Shown here piece after piece: positions 54,962 to 64,000 of a stretch of DNA of 64,000 bases (within the stretch, counting starts at the first letter, position 1; each line of letters opens with the position of its first letter). The position numbers and the translations under genes were made by a program. This stretch comes from Pandoraea terrigena (GTDB taxonomy: Bacteria; Pseudomonadota; Gammaproteobacteria; Burkholderiales; Burkholderiaceae). The stretch spans positions 62,001-126,000 of the forward strand of contig NZ_CABPRU010000010.1 of the NCBI RefSeq assembly GCF_902459705.1. Reading direction: 5' to 3'. Below the pieces are notes generated by a model. The model saw only the letters and a list, made by a program, of their open reading frames with translations. It was not told the origin of the DNA and did no database searches.

Positions 54962-55489
54962 TCACGGCTTCATCGGGGCGCAGCGGCGTGGGATGCGAGC
55001 ACGGCCGAAGGCATTGATCGTGACGCAAATGCGCCGCCCGTGCCCCTCGATCCGCACCGTCCCCGAGAGCCATCCGTTGTTCTCTGTGCGCATGAAGCCG
55101 TTTTCCGCGAACGCAAGCCCCCCCGTGTCATACAGCGCCCAGTCAGCTTCGACGTCTACCCCCGGTGGCAGTGGTGCATGTCGCCCTAGTAATTGATCCC
55201 CCGCGTCGAAGCGATCATTCCGATTTTCGTCGACGAACGTCACCCAGCCGCTGCTCAGACGCCCACCATCGTGCGGCGCTATCGCCACGCGCCGATGACG
55301 CCCCAGCGCTTCCGCTCGCGCGGCCTGCATCGATGCCAGGAAGGCGCGCGCCGTGATATCCACCCCCACCCGGCGGCGAACCGCCTCGATGGAAGGCGCG
55401 ACCGCGAGCAGCGCCACGACGAGCACGACCATCGCGACGACACACTCCAACAACGTGACGCCCGACATAGCCCGCGGATCACCACGCAT
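54962..55489 (-). CDS. FimT/GspH-type minor pseudopilin
   Basis: Prepilin-like protein of 175 residues. The leader ending in Gly is followed by VTLLECVVAMVVLVVALLAV, a type IV prepilin N-terminus with the conserved Glu at +5; the rest includes GVDITARAFLASMQAARAEALGRHRRVAI, typical of FimT/GspH. The start at 55489 gives a basic leader of ten residues and is preferred over ATG 55468, which would leave only three. Last gene of the minor pilin operon; minor pilins initiate and stabilise type IV pili in the periplasm. Confidence 0.8.
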   Translation of the reverse strand: MRGDPRAMSGVTLLECVVAMVVLVVALLAVAPSIEAVRRRVGVDITARAFLASMQAARAEALGRHRRVAIAPHDGGRLSSGWVTFVDENRNDRFDAGDQLLGRHAPLPPGVDVEADWALYDTGGLAFAENGFMRTENNGWLSGTVRIEGHGRRICVTINAFGRARIPRRCAPMKP

Positions 55490-56141
55490 CGCAAGGCTCT
55501 CGCTGAACGCCCTGCGCGGACGGCTTCGCGGCACTGTCATGCCAAGTCGCCACCTCACGCCAACTCAGTGAGCGCGACGAATACGACAAAGGCGCCGAAC
55601 GCGCGGCATCGGATCGAGTCGCCCCATCGGGATGCCCCCCCTGTACCTGCCGCCGAACCTCGTAGATCGCCTGCAGGTAGACGCGCGTCCCGGGCAAGTC
55701 GCCACACCCCATCGCACTGACCCGATACCGTCGCACCGACGCATCGCGCTTCGCCGCGTCGACCGTCAAATAGGCCGAGAAGGCGATTCTCTCGATAAAG
55801 TAGCGCGCCTTGGTGCCTCTGATGACCGTATCACTGCCGCCCCACTCGAGCGTTCGCCATCGGGGCACCCCTTGTCGGTACCCGGCGTCGCCGCGATGGC
55901 TCGCCGCGAGCACCCCGTGCGGCCCGGCATCGAACGCTGACATCGCCGCGACCTCCGCAGCGCGCGCGTCATCGGTGAGCCAGCGCCGCGCCTCGGCAAG
56001 TGCCTCGTTGGCTGCGGCAAACGCTCCTGCGCGATCGTTCGTGTAGGCGATGAAACGGCTCGCCAATTGACGATGCTGCATGCCGGACGCGGCGAGCGAC
56101 ATCAGGGCGGCCAACCACATCACGATGAAGACGCCAACCAT
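55479..56141 (-). CDS. PilX-like minor pilin assembly protein
   Basis: Protein of 220 residues. A single hydrophobic N-terminal helix (VGVFIVMWLAALMSLAASGMQHRQLASRFIAYTNDRAGAFAAANEALAEA, split here by the +5 position lacking Glu) is typical of PilX, which has no Glu5. The C-terminal part contains the usual YRVSAMGCGDLPGTRVYLQAIYEVRR near residue 140-165. GGAGGAGG lies four bases before the ATG, and the gene overlaps pilW by 22 bases. It probably takes part in the minor pilin complex at the pilus tip. Confidence 0.75.
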   Translation of the reverse strand: MVGVFIVMWLAALMSLAASGMQHRQLASRFIAYTNDRAGAFAAANEALAEARRWLTDDARAAEVAAMSAFDAGPHGVLAASHRGDAGYRQGVPRWRTLEWGGSDTVIRGTKARYFIERIAFSAYLTVDAAKRDASVRRYRVSAMGCGDLPGTRVYLQAIYEVRRQVQGGHPDGATRSDAARSAPLSYSSRSLSWREVATWHDSAAKPSAQGVQREPCDAW

Positions 56142-57073
56142 TTGGCCTCCTCCTCCACGCCACCGTCGTTACGACGGTAGGCCACCGCATTGAAGACATG
56201 CAAATGGACATCCCCGGCCTTGCCCAGTTGCTTGAACTCGCGACCGCCGGACGCAGCATCGAACACTTCGACCACGCGCACCGCCCGCGGCTTGCCTCCG
56301 CTTCGCGGCGCACCGCGCATCACCAGCGAAAACGCGACCGCCGCCACGTTCTCCCATCCCCGCTCTCCGGCCGGCGGGCGCGGTGGCCGGTTCCGCATCT
56401 GCCTGACCGGTGCGACCCAACGCAGTCCCCCAGTCCCGCTGTCGCGAAAACCCAACCGGATGTACATCGCCTCCACACCGCGGACCAGCACTTGCGCGCG
56501 ATGCAGATCGGTCGCCTTCACCTGACGCGAACCGTAGCGGCAGTAAAGCGAGGGAATCGCGTCTTCCCCCTTGTCGACATAGAAGATGCTGAGCTGACGC
56601 TCGTCCGGTCGCCCCGTGGCTTTCACGCGCCGCCCGGCACAGTTGTGGATGGCCCCATTGCCCTTCGAAAAGCCCGCCCCGTGAAATTGCACCTCGAGCA
56701 GCGCACTGCCCTGCCAACCGAACCGCAGACATCCGTCGGCCGTGCCCGCACACTCGGCACTGACCCGCAGCGACGGCCAGCCTCGCTCCCCCTGCCCCGG
56801 CAGCCGGATCGCGCCCTCCATCGGATCCCAGTTCCGATACCCGGCCATACCGACGGCACGCGCGAGCTGCGTCAGCGCAAAGACGGCGCGCTCGTTGACG
56901 TCGTATCGCTCGGCCTGCACTCGCCACAAGCGAATGCCCGCGAGATAGATCGCCGTCGCCGCCATGACGACCAGTAATCCCAGCGGCATGGCCAGCGCCC
57001 CCTCGAGCAGGGTGAAGCCAGCCATACGACGCTTGCGCATGGCGTTGCCCACGTCACGGCGTGGCGCGTTCAT
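56120..57073 (-). CDS. PilW-like minor pilin
   Basis: Prepilin-like protein of 317 residues. The leader MNAPRRDVGNAMRKRRMAG is cleaved before FTLLEGALAMPLGLLVVMAATAIYLAG, with Glu at +5. The C-terminal part carries ARAVGMAGYRNWDP and YCRYGS. The ATG at 57073 is supported by a four-base overlap with the stop of the upstream pilV-like gene. Together with pilV, pilX and the fimT-like gene it makes a minor pilin operon. Confidence 0.82.
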   Translation of the reverse strand: MNAPRRDVGNAMRKRRMAGFTLLEGALAMPLGLLVVMAATAIYLAGIRLWRVQAERYDVNERAVFALTQLARAVGMAGYRNWDPMEGAIRLPGQGERGWPSLRVSAECAGTADGCLRFGWQGSALLEVQFHGAGFSKGNGAIHNCAGRRVKATGRPDERQLSIFYVDKGEDAIPSLYCRYGSRQVKATDLHRAQVLVRGVEAMYIRLGFRDSGTGGLRWVAPVRQMRNRPPRPPAGERGWENVAAVAFSLVMRGAPRSGGKPRAVRVVEVFDAASGGREFKQLGKAGDVHLHVFNAVAYRRNDGGVEEEAKWLASSS

Positions 57074-57303
57074 GGTCGATGGCGAACGAGCCATGCATCG
57101 CTCGCCACCGAGGCGCGTGCGAGTGCAGGCCACCGCGCGGGCATCGCCATCACCGCCACGTTCGGTATCGACGCGAGTTCGGCCGAAGCCATCCCCCCCG
57201 CGGCCTGCCATCGTGCAAAGCCCTGCGCACCGGCGGTCAGCGCCAGCATGGCGAACATGACGTCGAGTAATGTCGCACCCCGCACCAATGTCTTGCGCCG
57301 CAC
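57070..57303 (-). CDS. Short PilV-like minor pilin
   Basis: Protein of 77 residues from a GTG at 57303. The leader VRRKTLVRG ends in Gly and is followed by ATLLDVMFAMLALTAGAQGFARWQ, a prepilin helix in which the usual Glu5 is Asp. The rest is only about 45 residues, far shorter than the 130-180 of normal PilV. It overlaps pilW by four bases. The open frame continues upstream to 57621 without prepilin features, so a longer protein is possible but unlikely. Confidence 0.6.
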   Translation of the reverse strand: MRRKTLVRGATLLDVMFAMLALTAGAQGFARWQAAGGMASAELASIPNVAVMAMPARWPALARASVASDAWLVRHRP

Positions 57304-57784
57304 ACCGCACTGCGGCCGCCCCGCCGCCGTCGCGCACCTCGGCGGCACCGATGCACGCGGCGGCAGCGGCCTCGGCCCTCGCCGCCGGCTTCGGCCCGTG
57401 TCGAGTGGGGGCATACCTTCACCTGGTCGCAAGCGTGTTTGCACACGATTGGCCCCCGCGTCGCGAAGCGTTTGCCGATCGGCAAAGCGCATGGGATGTC
57501 GGCGATCCAGTCTCATGGTTCGATACCTCGTCTCGTTGATGACGCATCCATCGTCGCGCACCGCCAGCGACACGCCAATCGGACACCACCGCAAAACCCA
57601 CCCCGTCATATGCCACCGCACTTCTCATACGCAACGCATCGCCCCCCAATCACGCAAACGCCCATAAAAAAACGGCGACCGAAGTCGCCGTCTGTTGGCT
57701 TGTCGTACCGAAGGGATTCCACGCTGCGTCATCAACGCATCGCCGCATCACCCCCCGACTGGCAACGCGATGCCCGCCAACCTC
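57304..57784. other. Intergenic region upstream of the pilin operon, with acbP terminator
   Basis: This 481-base stretch holds the presumed promoter of the minor pilin operon. At 57672-57691 a hairpin, ACGGCGAC/GTCGCCGT with loop CGAA, is followed on the minus strand by TTTTTTATGGG and should end the acyl-CoA-binding protein transcript. No gene was recognised. Confidence 0.6.
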
Positions 57785-58042
57785 TCATCCCTTCAACTCG
57801 TCGACGAGCGCGACATACGCTTGCTGTGCCTCTTCCTTCGACTTGCCCTTGAGCATCTCCCAGGCGTCGAACTTGGCACGCCCGACAAAATCCGTGATGC
57901 CGGGGCGCGCACCCGACACGTCACCTTCCGTGCCTTGCTTGAAGAGCGCGTAGATTCGCAGCAACGTGAAATTATCGGGGCGCTCGGGCAGCGTCTTGGA
58001 TTGGGCTACCGCCTCGTCGAAGCGCACTTGTAGATCGCTCAT
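57785..58042 (-). CDS. Acyl-CoA-binding protein
   Basis: Four-helix protein of 85 residues, the usual ACBP size, binding long-chain acyl-CoA esters in the cytoplasm. MSDLQVRFDEAVAQSKTLPERPDNFTLLRIYALFKQGTEGDV, with YALFKQ, and FDAWEMLKGKSKEEAQQAYVALVDEL are the hallmark segments. ATG 58042 starts the domain exactly. The gene is alone, with its own terminator at 57672. Confidence 0.94.
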   Translation of the reverse strand: MSDLQVRFDEAVAQSKTLPERPDNFTLLRIYALFKQGTEGDVSGARPGITDFVGRAKFDAWEMLKGKSKEEAQQAYVALVDELKG

Positions 58043-58357
58043 GGTGTCTCTCCCTGGGAAAGCTGTCAGCTTATAAGTGACCCGTGCGTCGCGTCGGCAA
58101 CGTCTTGAAAACGCTCGCGTCGACGCTCGGGGTGTTGCGAACACAACGCGAACTAGGATATCGACGAAGCCGGAAGCCAGGTAGGGGCGAGCGTAGAACC
58201 CCACGTCTAAACCTCTCGGGAACTGAGCTTCTTCGCCACGAAACGCGACGCACAAACGCAAAACGCCCGGCGCATTGCCGGGCGTCTCGATCGTCAAGCC
58301 TTGCACCGCCACGAGACATTTGCACTGCTCACGCCGCGCACCTGCCTCGCCGCACGG
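58043..58357. other. Intergenic region with RND-operon terminator
   Basis: The stretch between the acyl-CoA-binding gene and the end of the RND operon contains a 9-bp hairpin (58263-58271 and 58277-58285, ACGCCCGGC/GCCGGGCGT). On the minus strand it is followed by TTTTGCGTTTG, so it probably ends the efflux operon. Nothing else was found. Confidence 0.6.
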
Positions 58358-59848
58358 TCACGATGCCGGCGCTACCGGGGCCGATGCCACCCCGGCGCTG
58401 GCCGGAACCGTGTGTTCTTCCCAACCGCCGCCGAGCGCCTTGTACAGCGTGACGAGGTTGGTCCAGCGCGACAGGCGCGTCGCGATCAGCGTCTGCTGCG
58501 CCGAATATAGCGAGCGTTGCGAGACGAGCGCGTTGAGGTAGCTGTCCACGCCGTTCCGATAACGCAGATCCGAAAGCTTGTAGCTCTCGTCGCTCGCCTT
58601 GACGAGCGACTCCTGCGCCGCGATCTGATCGTCGAGCGTGCCGCGTGCGGCCAACCCGTCGGACACTTCGCGGAACGCCGTCTGAATCGCCTTCTCGTAG
58701 TTGGCAACCTCGATACGCGTTTTCACCTTGGCCAGATCGAGATTGGCACGGTTCTGCCCCCCCGCGAAGATTGGCAGCGTGATGCTCGGCGCGAACGACC
58801 ATGCCCCCTGCCCGCCCTTGAACAGATTGCTCAACGACGCGCTGGCCGTACCCGCGCTCGCCGTGAGCGAGATCGACGGGAAGAACGCAGCACGCGCCGC
58901 ACCGATATTGGCATTGGCTCCCTTGAGCGTGTGCTCGGCCGCCGTCACGTCCGGGCGACGCAGCAGCAGATCGGAAGGCAATCCGGCCGGCAGATCGGTG
59001 AGCAAGCCTTGCCCGTCGAGCGGACGTCCCGACGGCAGATCGGCCGGCAACGGCTGACCGATGAGCAGCGCGAGCGCATTCTCGTCTTGCGCGACCTGGC
59101 GCGTGTATTGCGCGAGATTCGCCCGCGCCGCGTCGACCGGCGTTTGCGCCTGGCGCAGATCCAGCCCGGAGGCCGTCCCCACGTCGAAGCTACGCTTGGT
59201 CAACTGATACGACGACGCCTGGCTCTTGAGCGTGTCGGCCGTGAGCTTGAGCAACTCCTGATCGGCCAGCCAGGTGAGGTACGCCGTCGCCACCTCCGAG
59301 ACCAGCGTGATATGCGCCGTCTTGGCCGTGTCCTCGCTGGCCAGATACGTCTCCAACGCCTGATCCTTCAGGCTCTGGATTCGACCGAACAGATCGAGTT
59401 CGTACGACGTGAAGCCCACGCCCACCTGGTAGGTACGGCTGATGCTGGCATGGCCCGAGGACGTCAGGTCCGCCGGCAGGCGCTGCACCGACGCCTGCCC
59501 TGCCGCCCCCACCGAGGGCAGCAGCGCCGCGCGCTGGATCTGGTACTGCGCACGCGCGGCTTCGACGTTGAGCATCGAGACACGCAGATCGCGGTTGTTC
59601 CGCAGCGCGATCTCGATCAACTTCTGCAGGCGGGGATCGGTGAAGAACTCTCGCCAGCCCAGATCGGCCGCCACCACGGCGTTGCTGCCCGCGGTGCCGT
59701 TCTGGTTCGCCGCCCCCGGTGTCTTGTAGGCCGGGCCGCTGGGGAACGTCGTGGCAATCGGCGCCTCGGGCCGCTCATAGTGCGGCGCCAAGGTGCAGCC
59801 TGCCAGGGACGCTGCCGCCAAGGCAATCGACAATGCTTTGTGCTTCAT
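58358..59848 (-). CDS. RND efflux outer membrane factor lipoprotein (OprM-like)
   Basis: Outer-membrane channel of 496 residues. The signal ends in LAGC, so Cys18 should be lipidated; the mature start [13 protein letters not shown] is typical of OprM-like factors. It has two OEP repeats, with the equatorial blocks [24 protein letters not shown] and [28 protein letters not shown]. It begins three bases after the pump gene, so the operon order is adaptor, pump, channel. Confidence 0.94.
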   Translation of the reverse strand: MKHKALSIALAAASLAGCTLAPHYERPEAPIATTFPSGPAYKTPGAANQNGTAGSNAVVAADLGWREFFTDPRLQKLIEIALRNNRDLRVSMLNVEAARAQYQIQRAALLPSVGAAGQASVQRLPADLTSSGHASISRTYQVGVGFTSYELDLFGRIQSLKDQALETYLASEDTAKTAHITLVSEVATAYLTWLADQELLKLTADTLKSQASSYQLTKRSFDVGTASGLDLRQAQTPVDAARANLAQYTRQVAQDENALALLIGQPLPADLPSGRPLDGQGLLTDLPAGLPSDLLLRRPDVTAAEHTLKGANANIGAARAAFFPSISLTASAGTASASLSNLFKGGQGAWSFAPSITLPIFAGGQNRANLDLAKVKTRIEVANYEKAIQTAFREVSDGLAARGTLDDQIAAQESLVKASDESYKLSDLRYRNGVDSYLNALVSQRSLYSAQQTLIATRLSRWTNLVTLYKALGGGWEEHTVPASAGVASAPVAPAS

Positions 59849-59851
59849 GGC

Positions 59852-62800
59852 TCAGTTTCCTTCCTTGGCGGGGCCTTCAGTGGCATCCGGATTCGGCTTG
59901 CGCGCTTCCGGATGTTCCACGGTGTCCAGGGCTTCATGCGCGAAACGCTTGCGCACCAGCACGAAGAAGACCGGCACGTAATAGATCGCGAGGAACGTCG
60001 CCGCCAGCATACCGCCGATCACGCCGGTACCGATCGCGTGCTGCGAGGCCGAACCTGCACCATTGGAAATCGCCAGCGGCAACACGCCAAGCACGAACGC
60101 CATCGACGTCATCAGAATCGGTCGCAGACGCAGTCGCACCGCCTCCATCGTCGCTTCCATCAGGGTCCGGCCCTGCGCCTGGAGATCCTTGGCGAATTCC
60201 ACGATCAGAATCGCGTTCTTCGCCGACAGCCCCACGGTCGTCAGCAGACCCACCTGGAAGTAGACGTCGTTGGACAACCCGCGCAGGGTCGCGGCGAGCA
60301 GTGCCCCCAACACCCCCAGCGGCACCACCAGAATCACCGAGAACGGGATCGACCAGCTTTCGTACAACGCCGCCAGACACAGGAACACGATCAGGATCGA
60401 GATGGCGTACAGCGCTGGCGCCTGCGAGCCGGAGATGCGCTCTTCGAACGACAGCCCCGTCCACTCCAGACCGATCCCGGTCGGGAGTTGCTTCGCGATT
60501 TCCTCGACCGCCTTCATGGCGTCGCCCGACGACTTGCCCGGGGCCGGCATGCCCTGGATTTCCACGGCAGGCACACCGTTGTATCGCTCCAGGCGTGGCG
60601 AGCCGTAAATCCACTGGCCCGTGGCGAACGCCGAGAACGGCACCATCGCCCCGCTCGAATTACGCACGTAGAGCTTGTTGATGTCCTGCGGCAGCATGCG
60701 GTCCTTCGCCTCGGCCATCACGTACACCTTCTTCACGCGCCCACGGTCGATGAAGTCGTTCACGTACGACGAGCCCCACGACGCCGAGAGCGTGGTGTAC
60801 ACGTCGGAAATCGACAGCCCCAACGCCGCAGCCTTCTCTTCGTCGACGTCCACCTTGTACTGCGGCGTGTCGTCGAGTCCGTTCGGACGCATGTTCGCGA
60901 GGTTCGGGTTCTTTGCGGCCATCCCGAGCATCTGATTACGGGCGGCCATGAGCGCGGCGTGACCGAGACCGGCACGATCCTGCAACTCGAAGTCGATACC
61001 ACCTGCATTACCGAGTTCCGGCACGGAAGGCGGGTTGATCGCGAAGACCATCGCGTCCTTCATGCCCGCAAATGCCCGATACGCCCGCGCAATCACCGAC
61101 TGCACCTTGAGGTCGGACGACTGGCGCTCATCCCACGGTCTCATCATCGTGAACGCCAGACCCACGTTCTGGCCCCGGCCGTTGAAACCGAAGCCCGTCA
61201 CCGTGAAGATCGAACGCACGGCGTCCTTTTCATTCTCCAGGTAGTGCTTCTCGACCTGCTTCATCACGTTGAGCGTGCGCTCCTGCGTCGCCCCCGGCGG
61301 CAATTGCACGAGGTTGAAGAAGTAACCCTGATCTTCGTCCGGCAAGAACGCCGTCGGCATGCGCACGAACAGGAAGCCGACCGCAGCCACGATCACCACG
61401 TAGACGATCAAGAGCGGCGTGCTGCGCTTGAGAATACGCTCCACCTGGCTCTGGTACTTCTTCGAGCTGTTGTCAAACGTGCGGTTGAACCAGCCGAAGA
61501 AGCCGCGCTTCTCATGCACTTCGCCCTTCTTGATGGGCTTGAGAATCGTGGCGCACATGGCCGGCGTGAGCACGATGGCCACGAGCACCGACAACGCCAT
61601 CGCGGCCACGATGGTCAGTGAGAACTGGCGATAGATGGCCCCGGTCGAGCCGCCGAAGAATGCCATTGGCACGAACACCGCCGAGAGCACGAGCGCCACC
61701 CCCACCAGCGCACCGATAATCTGGCCCATGGCCTTCTTCGTCGCCTCCTTCGGACTCAGCCCCTCTTCGGACATCACCCGCTCGACGTTCTCCACCACCA
61801 CGATCGCATCGTCCACCAGCAGCCCGATGGCAAGCACCAGGCCGAACATCGACAGCGTGTTGATGGAGAAGCCCGCCGCGCCCATGATGCCGAACGTACC
61901 CAGCAACACGACCGGCACGGCAATCGTCGGAATGATCGTCGCCCGCAGGTTCTGCAGGAACAGGTACATCACGAGGAACACGAGCACGATCCCTTCGATG
62001 AGGGTCTTGATCACTTCCTCGATCGAGATCTTCACGAACGGCGTGGTGTCATACGGGAAGTCGGCCTTCATGCCCGTCGGGAAGTACTGCGCGAGTTCCG
62101 CCACCTTCTGCTTGACGGCCGTGGCTGTTTGCAGCGCGTTGGCGCCCGTGGCCAGCGTGACCGCGAGACCCGCCGCCGGCTTGCCGTTATAGCGCGCAAC
62201 CACCTGGTACGACTCGCCGCCCAGTTCCACGCGGGCGACATCGCCCAGGCGCACCTGCGAGCCGTCCTTGTTGACCTTGAGCAGGATCTTGCGGAACTGC
62301 TCCGGGGTCTGCAGACGGCTCTGCGCCATCACCGTGGCGTTGAGCTGCTGGCCCTTCACCGCTGGCGCGCCGCCCAGCTCACCAGCCGAGACCTGGACGT
62401 TCTGCGCCTGGATGGCGCTCGAGACGTCGAGGATCGTCAGGTTGTAGCCGTTGAGCTTCTGCGGATCGACCCAGACGCGCATGGCGTACTGCGCACCGAA
62501 AAGCTGGACCTGACCAACGCCGTTCACACGGCTGATCGGATCCTGCACGTTGGCCGCCAGGTAATTCGCGAGGTCGATGTCGGTCATTTGACCGTCGTCG
62601 GAGTACGCGCCGATCACCAGCAGGAAGTTCTTGGTCGCCTTGGCGACCTTGATCCCCTGCTGCTGCACCTGCTGCGGGAGCAGCGGCGTGGCGAGCTGCA
62701 ACTTGTTCTGCACCTGCACCTGCGCGATGTCCGGATTCGTGCCTTGCGCGAAGGTCAGCGTGATCTGGGCAGTCCCCGAGCCGTCAGACGTCGACGACAT

Positions 62801-63031
62801 GTACTCGAGGTGGTCGATACCGTTCATCTGCTGCTCGATCACCTGAGTGACCGTATCCTGGACGGTCTGCGCCGAAGCGCCCGGGTAAGTCGCAGTGATC
62901 TGCACGGACGGCGGTGCAATGGGCGGATATTGCGAGACTGGGAGCTTCAGAATCGAAAGCGCACCAGCCAGCATGATGACAATCGCGATCACCCACGCAA
63001 AAATCGGGCGATCGATAAAAAACTTTGCCAT
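59852..63031 (-). CDS. RND multidrug efflux transporter, HAE1 family (AcrB/MexB-like)
   Basis: Inner-membrane proton-driven pump of 1059 residues, the usual length. It starts [41 protein letters not shown] and has two large periplasmic loops and 12 transmembrane helices. TM4 contains the proton-relay Asp pair in [45 protein letters not shown] lies in the periplasmic docking region. Long antisense frames crossing it are shadows. With the adaptor and channel it forms a tripartite pump for hydrophobic and amphiphilic drugs. Confidence 0.96.
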   Translation of the reverse strand: MAKFFIDRPIFAWVIAIVIMLAGALSILKLPVSQYPPIAPPSVQITATYPGASAQTVQDTVTQVIEQQMNGIDHLEYMSSTSDGSGTAQITLTFAQGTNPDIAQVQVQNKLQLATPLLPQQVQQQGIKVAKATKNFLLVIGAYSDDGQMTDIDLANYLAANVQDPISRVNGVGQVQLFGAQYAMRVWVDPQKLNGYNLTILDVSSAIQAQNVQVSAGELGGAPAVKGQQLNATVMAQSRLQTPEQFRKILLKVNKDGSQVRLGDVARVELGGESYQVVARYNGKPAAGLAVTLATGANALQTATAVKQKVAELAQYFPTGMKADFPYDTTPFVKISIEEVIKTLIEGIVLVFLVMYLFLQNLRATIIPTIAVPVVLLGTFGIMGAAGFSINTLSMFGLVLAIGLLVDDAIVVVENVERVMSEEGLSPKEATKKAMGQIIGALVGVALVLSAVFVPMAFFGGSTGAIYRQFSLTIVAAMALSVLVAIVLTPAMCATILKPIKKGEVHEKRGFFGWFNRTFDNSSKKYQSQVERILKRSTPLLIVYVVIVAAVGFLFVRMPTAFLPDEDQGYFFNLVQLPPGATQERTLNVMKQVEKHYLENEKDAVRSIFTVTGFGFNGRGQNVGLAFTMMRPWDERQSSDLKVQSVIARAYRAFAGMKDAMVFAINPPSVPELGNAGGIDFELQDRAGLGHAALMAARNQMLGMAAKNPNLANMRPNGLDDTPQYKVDVDEEKAAALGLSISDVYTTLSASWGSSYVNDFIDRGRVKKVYVMAEAKDRMLPQDINKLYVRNSSGAMVPFSAFATGQWIYGSPRLERYNGVPAVEIQGMPAPGKSSGDAMKAVEEIAKQLPTGIGLEWTGLSFEERISGSQAPALYAISILIVFLCLAALYESWSIPFSVILVVPLGVLGALLAATLRGLSNDVYFQVGLLTTVGLSAKNAILIVEFAKDLQAQGRTLMEATMEAVRLRLRPILMTSMAFVLGVLPLAISNGAGSASQHAIGTGVIGGMLAATFLAIYYVPVFFVLVRKRFAHEALDTVEHPEARKPNPDATEGPAKEGN

Positions 63032-63046
63032 GAAAGAGGCTCCCCG

Positions 63047-64000
63047 TTATTGGGCTTTGGCGCCAGAGGCGGGGGCGGCCGCGGCCGGTGCGCTGGCACC
63101 CGCGGGCGCCTCGGCCCCCGGCAACTGCGCCGGAACCGCCTTCGCCGGTGCGCCCGGGCGCACCTTCTGAAGACCCGACACGATCACCTGATCGCCGGCG
63201 ACGAGACCGGAACTCACCAGCCACATGTTGCCGATCGCGCGATCGGTGACCAGTTGACGCAACTCCACCTTGCCTTCCTTGTTCACGATCAGCGCGGTCG
63301 GCTGGCCCTTCTGGTCACGCGTGACGCCCTGCTGCGGCACGAGCAGACCCCCTTCCTTCACGCCCTCCTGGAGCTTGGCGTGCACGAACATACCGGGCAG
63401 CAACTCGCGGTTGGGGTTCGGGAAGATTGCGCGCACGGTCACGGAACCGGTCGTCTGATCGACGGTGATGTCGGAGAACTGCAGCTTGCCTTCGAGCGGG
63501 TACGTCGTGCCGTCTTCCAGCATCAGTTCCACCTTGGCGGCATTCTTGCCCGCACTTTGCAGCTTGCCCTCGGCCAGCGCACGACGCAGACGCAGTCCTT
63601 GCGCCGCCGATTGCGTCACGTCCACGTACATCGGATCGATCTGCTGAACGGTCGTCATCAGCGTGGCGGTGCCTGCCTGCACATACGCGCCTTCGGTGAC
63701 CTGCGACAACCCCGTGCGGCCCGAGATCGGCGCCGGCACGTCGGTGTAGCCAAGGTTGATCTTCGCCGTGTCGACGGCCGCCTTGCCGGCCTGCACATCG
63801 GCATCGGCTTGCAGCGACGCGGCAACGGCGTTGTCGTAGTCCTGCTTGGACACGGCCTCGACGGCCACGAGTTGCTTGTAGCGATCGGCCAGCAGCTTCG
63901 TCGACGCCTGATTGGCCACGGCCTTGGCCAGCGTCGCCTTGGCGTTTTCATACGCGGCCTGGTACGTCGCCGGATCGATCTTGTACAGACGCTGACCGGC
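63047..64000 (-). CDS. RND efflux periplasmic adaptor (AcrA/MexA-like), 5' end outside window
   Basis: Membrane fusion protein continuing past the right edge. The last visible upstream codons read GQRLYKIDPATYQAAYENAKATLAKAV, the alpha hairpin of AcrA-like adaptors, followed by beta-barrel segments (YTDVPAPISGRTGLSQVTEGAYVQ), VTVRAIFPNPNRELLPGMFVHAKL and the C-terminal part. An apparent start at 63919 is only a GTG within the gene. The final 30 residues are an Ala/Pro-rich tail. It precedes the pump gene by 15 bases; a regulator gene may lie beyond the window. Confidence 0.95.
   Translation of the reverse strand, partial: AGQRLYKIDPATYQAAYENAKATLAKAVANQASTKLLADRYKQLVAVEAVSKQDYDNAVAASLQADADVQAGKAAVDTAKINLGYTDVPAPISGRTGLSQVTEGAYVQAGTATLMTTVQQIDPMYVDVTQSAAQGLRLRRALAEGKLQSAGKNAAKVELMLEDGTTYPLEGKLQFSDITVDQTTGSVTVRAIFPNPNRELLPGMFVHAKLQEGVKEGGLLVPQQGVTRDQKGQPTALIVNKEGKVELRQLVTDRAIGNMWLVSSGLVAGDQVIVSGLQKVRPGAPAKAVPAQLPGAEAPAGASAPAAAAPASGAKAQ

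Noticed and set aside
58517..61621. Very long plus-strand open frame (over 1000 codons) across the RND operon
   Set aside because: It lies antisense to the pump and channel genes, is rich in Arg and His without any domain, and has no ribosome-binding site; it is a typical GC-rich shadow.

Overview
The window reads as a densely packed, GC-rich chromosome from a beta-proteobacterium of the order Burkholderiales. The mix of kynBUA plus gcdH, FabV, NodT/EmrAB and RND efflux operons, many LysR/IclR regulators and a MexA/MexB/OprM-like system suggests Burkholderiaceae, perhaps Pandoraea. This assignment is inferred from gene content and could not be checked against a database. No phage, insertion sequence, integron or CRISPR array was seen; most of it looks like accessory metabolism and drug export.

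Layout. 1-5.5 kb: a GntR regulator cut by the window edge, a flavodoxin-like protein, and an IclR regulator divergent from a succinate-semialdehyde dehydrogenase followed by an iron alcohol dehydrogenase, a plausible 4-hydroxybutyrate route. 5.6-9.8 kb: a GT9 glycosyltransferase, a four-domain rhodanese with cysteine dioxygenase, and a DUF3820 protein. 9.8-15 kb: amidase, orphan ModA-like binding protein and MFS carrier, with a divergent LysR gene and a LysR-type dyad. 15-17.6 kb: glycine-zipper protein, lldD with an Lrp regulator, and the remains of a porin gene. 17.6-23 kb: TetR-controlled EmrA/EmrB/outer-membrane-factor pump. 23.1-23.4 kb: two tRNA-Arg(ACG) genes with identical bodies. 23.8-33.4 kb: housekeeping and lipid genes (fadD, tcdA, AsmA-like, pdxH, cfa, DUF72, fabV). 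33.5-36.6 kb: a DHA2 efflux protein, a small unknown protein and msrA. 36.7-40.8 kb: IclR regulator, amino-acid ABC transporter and HutG-type amidinohydrolase in one operon.

41-53.3 kb is the most interesting part. An operon encodes a CoA ligase, an atypical acyl-CoA dehydrogenase-fold protein, an alpha/beta hydrolase and a NicX-like Fe(II) ring-opening dioxygenase. It is divergent from a flavin reductase and a MarR regulator, and is followed by kynBUA (tryptophan to anthranilate) and an IclR/gcdH pair. Together these look like a catabolic island for an aromatic or N-heteroaromatic acid, possibly one related to tryptophan. Palindromes built on the same GAATATTC core lie ahead of both the dioxygenase/reductase pair and kynB.

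52.7-64 kb: 1-Cys peroxiredoxin, an ElaB/YqjE-type envelope stress trio, a minor-pilin operon (pilV, pilW, pilX, fimT-like) with a very short PilV, acyl-CoA-binding protein, and an RND tripartite pump whose adaptor gene runs off the end of the window. Three drug-export systems plus FabV (a triclosan-insensitive enoyl reductase class) point to a strain with broad intrinsic resistance.
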